Part shown: in pieces, positions 6,645 through 8,135 of the stretch
Layout: each line of letters begins with the position of its first letter
Numbering within the stretch: position 1 is the stretch's first letter
Source of the DNA: JASFRI01 sp050115015
Lineage (GTDB): Bacteria; Acidobacteriota; Polarisedimenticolia; CBDVAL01
Reading direction: 5' to 3'
Length of the DNA stretch: 8,135 nucleotides
Assembly (NCBI GenBank): GCA_050115015.1
Contig: JASFRI010000188.1
Span: forward strand, 1 to 8,135
Notes under the pieces: generated by a model
Seen by the model: the letters and a program-made list of their open reading frames with translations, nothing else
Database searches by the model: none
Told to the model about the DNA's origin: nothing
Made by a program: the position numbers and the translations under genes

Positions 6645-8027
6645 CTACGGTACCCGCACCTCCATCCCACCCAACGGGCTTCCTTCGGCGGACTCGGCCG
6701 CCAGGCGATAGGTCCCCGGTGCCAGAAGCAGGACGTGGCGAGGGGCACCCGGAGCGATTTCGATCTGGTCGATCGGGATGGCATCCTCGGGCTCGTCGGC
6801 GGGCCAGGCGCGGACGAGGGCGTGAACGCCCTCGGGAACGAGCGCAACCGGGACAGGACGGGCGATGCGGCGGCCGCCCAGGGCCAGCCAGTTCGGTCGT
6901 CCCCCATCCATTTTGACGCGAGGGTGGAACAACGTCGCGTCGTGTTGGTCCGGTGCGACGCTCCAGGGCTCCGCTCCCCCCTGCATGAAGATCGTCGGGA
7001 CCTCGACCCGGCCCTCATCCGTCGAGAGCCGAAACAGCGGATGCTCGAGGTCGCGCCGAGCGTGCTCGGTCATGATGGTCTGATCGATCGACAGTGGGTC
7101 GATTCCGGTCCGCTCCCGGAATCGCACCGCCATCGGGACAACCGCGTCCAGCGGCGCCTCGTAGATGTGCCCGTAGCCGGCGTGAACGACGATCTTCGCA
7201 TCCGGGTCCTGGTCGAGGATCCTGGCCTGCAGGTTGGCGGCCTGCTCCCGCTCGCGTTCGTCGGTCGTGTTCGAGTGCTCGGACTCATAGGCGATCACCG
7301 TGTAACCGAGTCGGATGGCGGCGCGCACCAGACTGCCGTAAACGGGCTCGACGATATACGCGCCCGACATGGACGTCGGGTACCCCCGCATCGCCAGGGC
7401 CGTGTCCGCCACGTTCAGGGTTTCCGCCGCGAAGTACTGGAAGCCCTCGTCACGCAGAACTTCCAGCAGCTGGATGGTGAAGGCCCGATGCCGCGGATCG
7501 TGGTGGGCCTCGTTGATCATGATCACCTGTCGGCCGGACGCTAGATCGCGGATGGCTTCGAGCGCCGGCACGGGTCTGGAGCGCGCGAGCGACCTGGCCA
7601 GGGCGGAGTCGACGGCCGCCTCGTTCGGCGGAGCGCCACGATCGGCGTAGGCGATCGCATCGGCGTAGTTCCCGACCGTCGCGCTCAGCTCGGACAGCTT
7701 CAGGGCGAGCACGTCGCGCGCCATCTCGCTGGCACCCGCCGTCTCGGCGTCTATCGACCGGAGAGCTTCCAGCTCCGTCAACGCATTCCCTTTGTCACGT
7801 GCCGCGCGGACGCGATCTTCGATATCGTGCGCCAGCTGATTCACCTCCGCGAGGAGCCCTTCCTGCTCGGCGGCCTCGCGCTCCAGCTCGTCATGCGCGG
7901 CGATGTCGTCTTGCCCCGCCATGTCGTCACGCGTCGACGACGTCCCGCAAGCGGTTACGAGCGCGAACGCGAGGATCAGGATCGCTGCGAGCGCCCTGCC
8001 GCCCGCTATCGCTGCCGTCAGCCTCAT
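6645..8027 (-). CDS. Lipoprotein with ChaN/TIKI/EreA-like domain
   Basis: This 460-residue predicted lipoprotein has a basic N-terminus, a hydrophobic stretch and the lipobox LVTAC, lipidated at Cys27. Gly28 at +2 would favour the outer membrane by the E. coli rule. Residues about 41-95 are charged and heptad-like (coiled coil or long helices). The central region (about 165-330) resembles the ChaN/TIKI/erythromycin-esterase-like superfamily: VIMINEAHHDPRHRAF (His175, His176), FAAETL (Glu202), VIAYE (Glu248) and VVHAGYGHIYE (His282, His287, Glu290). These His/Glu sites suggest metal or haem binding or hydrolase chemistry, but the reaction is unknown. A beta-rich C-terminal part (about 380-460) ends MEVRVP. 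The ATG at 8027 is chosen over a TTG at 8129 because it begins the signal peptide and has GGAGGG just upstream. GC is lower than in neighbouring genes, hinting at transfer. It is convergent with the DUF4397-like gene. The superfamily call is moderate. Confidence 0.75.
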   Translation of the reverse strand: MRLTAAIAGGRALAAILILAFALVTACGTSSTRDDMAGQDDIAAHDELEREAAEQEGLLAEVNQLAHDIEDRVRAARDKGNALTELEALRSIDAETAGASEMARDVLALKLSELSATVGNYADAIAYADRGAPPNEAAVDSALARSLARSRPVPALEAIRDLASGRQVIMINEAHHDPRHRAFTIQLLEVLRDEGFQYFAAETLNVADTALAMRGYPTSMSGAYIVEPVYGSLVRAAIRLGYTVIAYESEHSNTTDEREREQAANLQARILDQDPDAKIVVHAGYGHIYEAPLDAVVPMAVRFRERTGIDPLSIDQTIMTEHARRDLEHPLFRLSTDEGRVEVPTIFMQGGAEPWSVAPDQHDATLFHPRVKMDGGRPNWLALGGRRIARPVPVALVPEGVHALVRAWPADEPEDAIPIDQIEIAPGAPRHVLLLAPGTYRLAAESAEGSPLGGMEVRVP

Positions 8028-8030
8028 CGT

Positions 8031-8036
8031 CCCTCC
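8031..8036 (-). promoter_or_regulatory. Ribosome binding site fixing the lipoprotein start
   Basis: On the minus strand GGAGGG lies three bases before the ATG at 8027 (GGAGG core, four-base spacer). The alternative TTG start at 8129 would add 34 residues ahead of the lipoprotein signal and bury it, so this site decides the start. Confidence 0.7.
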
Positions 8037-8085
8037 ATCAGGTTCCCGGTACGGCCGTTCCAGGCTATGGATAGATATCGCCTCC

Positions 8086-8098
8086 ATTCCGGCGGAAT
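8086..8098. repeat. 13-base palindrome in lipoprotein leader, possible operator
   Basis: ATTCCGGCGGAAT is a perfect inverted repeat with six-base arms around a single central base. It lies 59-71 bases upstream of the lipoprotein ATG and would straddle the start point of the candidate promoter at 8102-8129. That position suits a repressor operator. It could also be chance, as a single copy of this length is not rare. Confidence 0.35.
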
Positions 8099-8101
8099 CG
8101 C

Positions 8102-8129
8102 AGTCTATCCCCTGCGTCCTGTACTTCAA
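8102..8129 (-). promoter_or_regulatory. Candidate promoter of the lipoprotein gene
   Basis: On the minus strand TTGAAG (8129-8124) and TAGACT (8107-8102) are separated by 16 bases, each matching four of six consensus positions. Transcription would start near 8095, leaving a leader of about 68 bases. The stretch is more AT-rich than its surroundings. The match is moderate, and the upstream region is cut by the window edge. Confidence 0.3.
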
Positions 8130-8135
8130 TTATGT

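Noticed and set aside
6402..7544. A 380-codon plus frame opposite the lipoprotein
   Set aside because: It is the antisense shadow of the lipoprotein, which has a lipobox, ribosome site and family motifs on the minus strand.
8028..8129. TTG start adding 34 residues to the lipoprotein
   Set aside because: It would place a hydrophilic tail before the lipoprotein signal, and the candidate promoter overlaps it.

Overview
The window is a GC-rich (roughly 70%) bacterial chromosome segment carrying five recognisable protein genes and no RNA gene, mobile element or CRISPR array that I can see. The gene styles are a serine/threonine kinase with a C-terminal PD40 (WD40-like/TolB-like) propeller, a membrane-tethered PQQ-type propeller protein with an FPGFLGPNRD signature, a secreted DUF4397-like protein, and an M20 dipeptidase with YGHLDKQPP. 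This mix is most reminiscent of Acidobacteriota (Thermoanaerobaculia-like) or related GC-rich lineages such as Gemmatimonadota. That assignment is inference from gene style, not a database match.

Layout. Left edge to 910 (minus): an M20 zinc dipeptidase cut by the window edge, with all expected N-terminal metal and catalytic residues. 911-1159: a divergent intergenic region with a plausible promoter for the rightward genes. 1160-2761 (plus): a protein with three membrane helices and a PQQ-like beta-propeller. 2835-5501 (plus): a complete Hanks-type kinase with one membrane helix and an extracytoplasmic propeller. A 26-codon micro-ORF (2758-2838) overlaps the stop of the first gene and the start of the second by ATGA at both ends. 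5508-5536: a near-consensus sigma70 promoter starting seven bases after the last base of the kinase gene. It drives 5648-6364 (plus), a secreted DUF4397-like protein, through a leader of about 100 bases. 6365-6644: a convergent gap without a clear gene or terminator. 6645-8027 (minus): a lipoprotein with a predicted coiled coil and a ChaN/TIKI/EreA-like domain, noticeably lower in GC than its neighbours.

How they may work together. The propeller protein and the kinase form a likely two-gene operon. Both place a beta-propeller outside the cytoplasmic membrane, and only the second has a cytoplasmic effector, so an envelope-sensing or scaffold-plus-kinase role is reasonable but unproven. The DUF4397-like protein has its own promoter. 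The dipeptidase (amino-acid salvage from peptides) and the lipoprotein appear functionally independent. I see no clear new multi-gene system. The most unusual items are the micro-ORF junction, the kinase/propeller pairing and the compositionally distinct lipoprotein.
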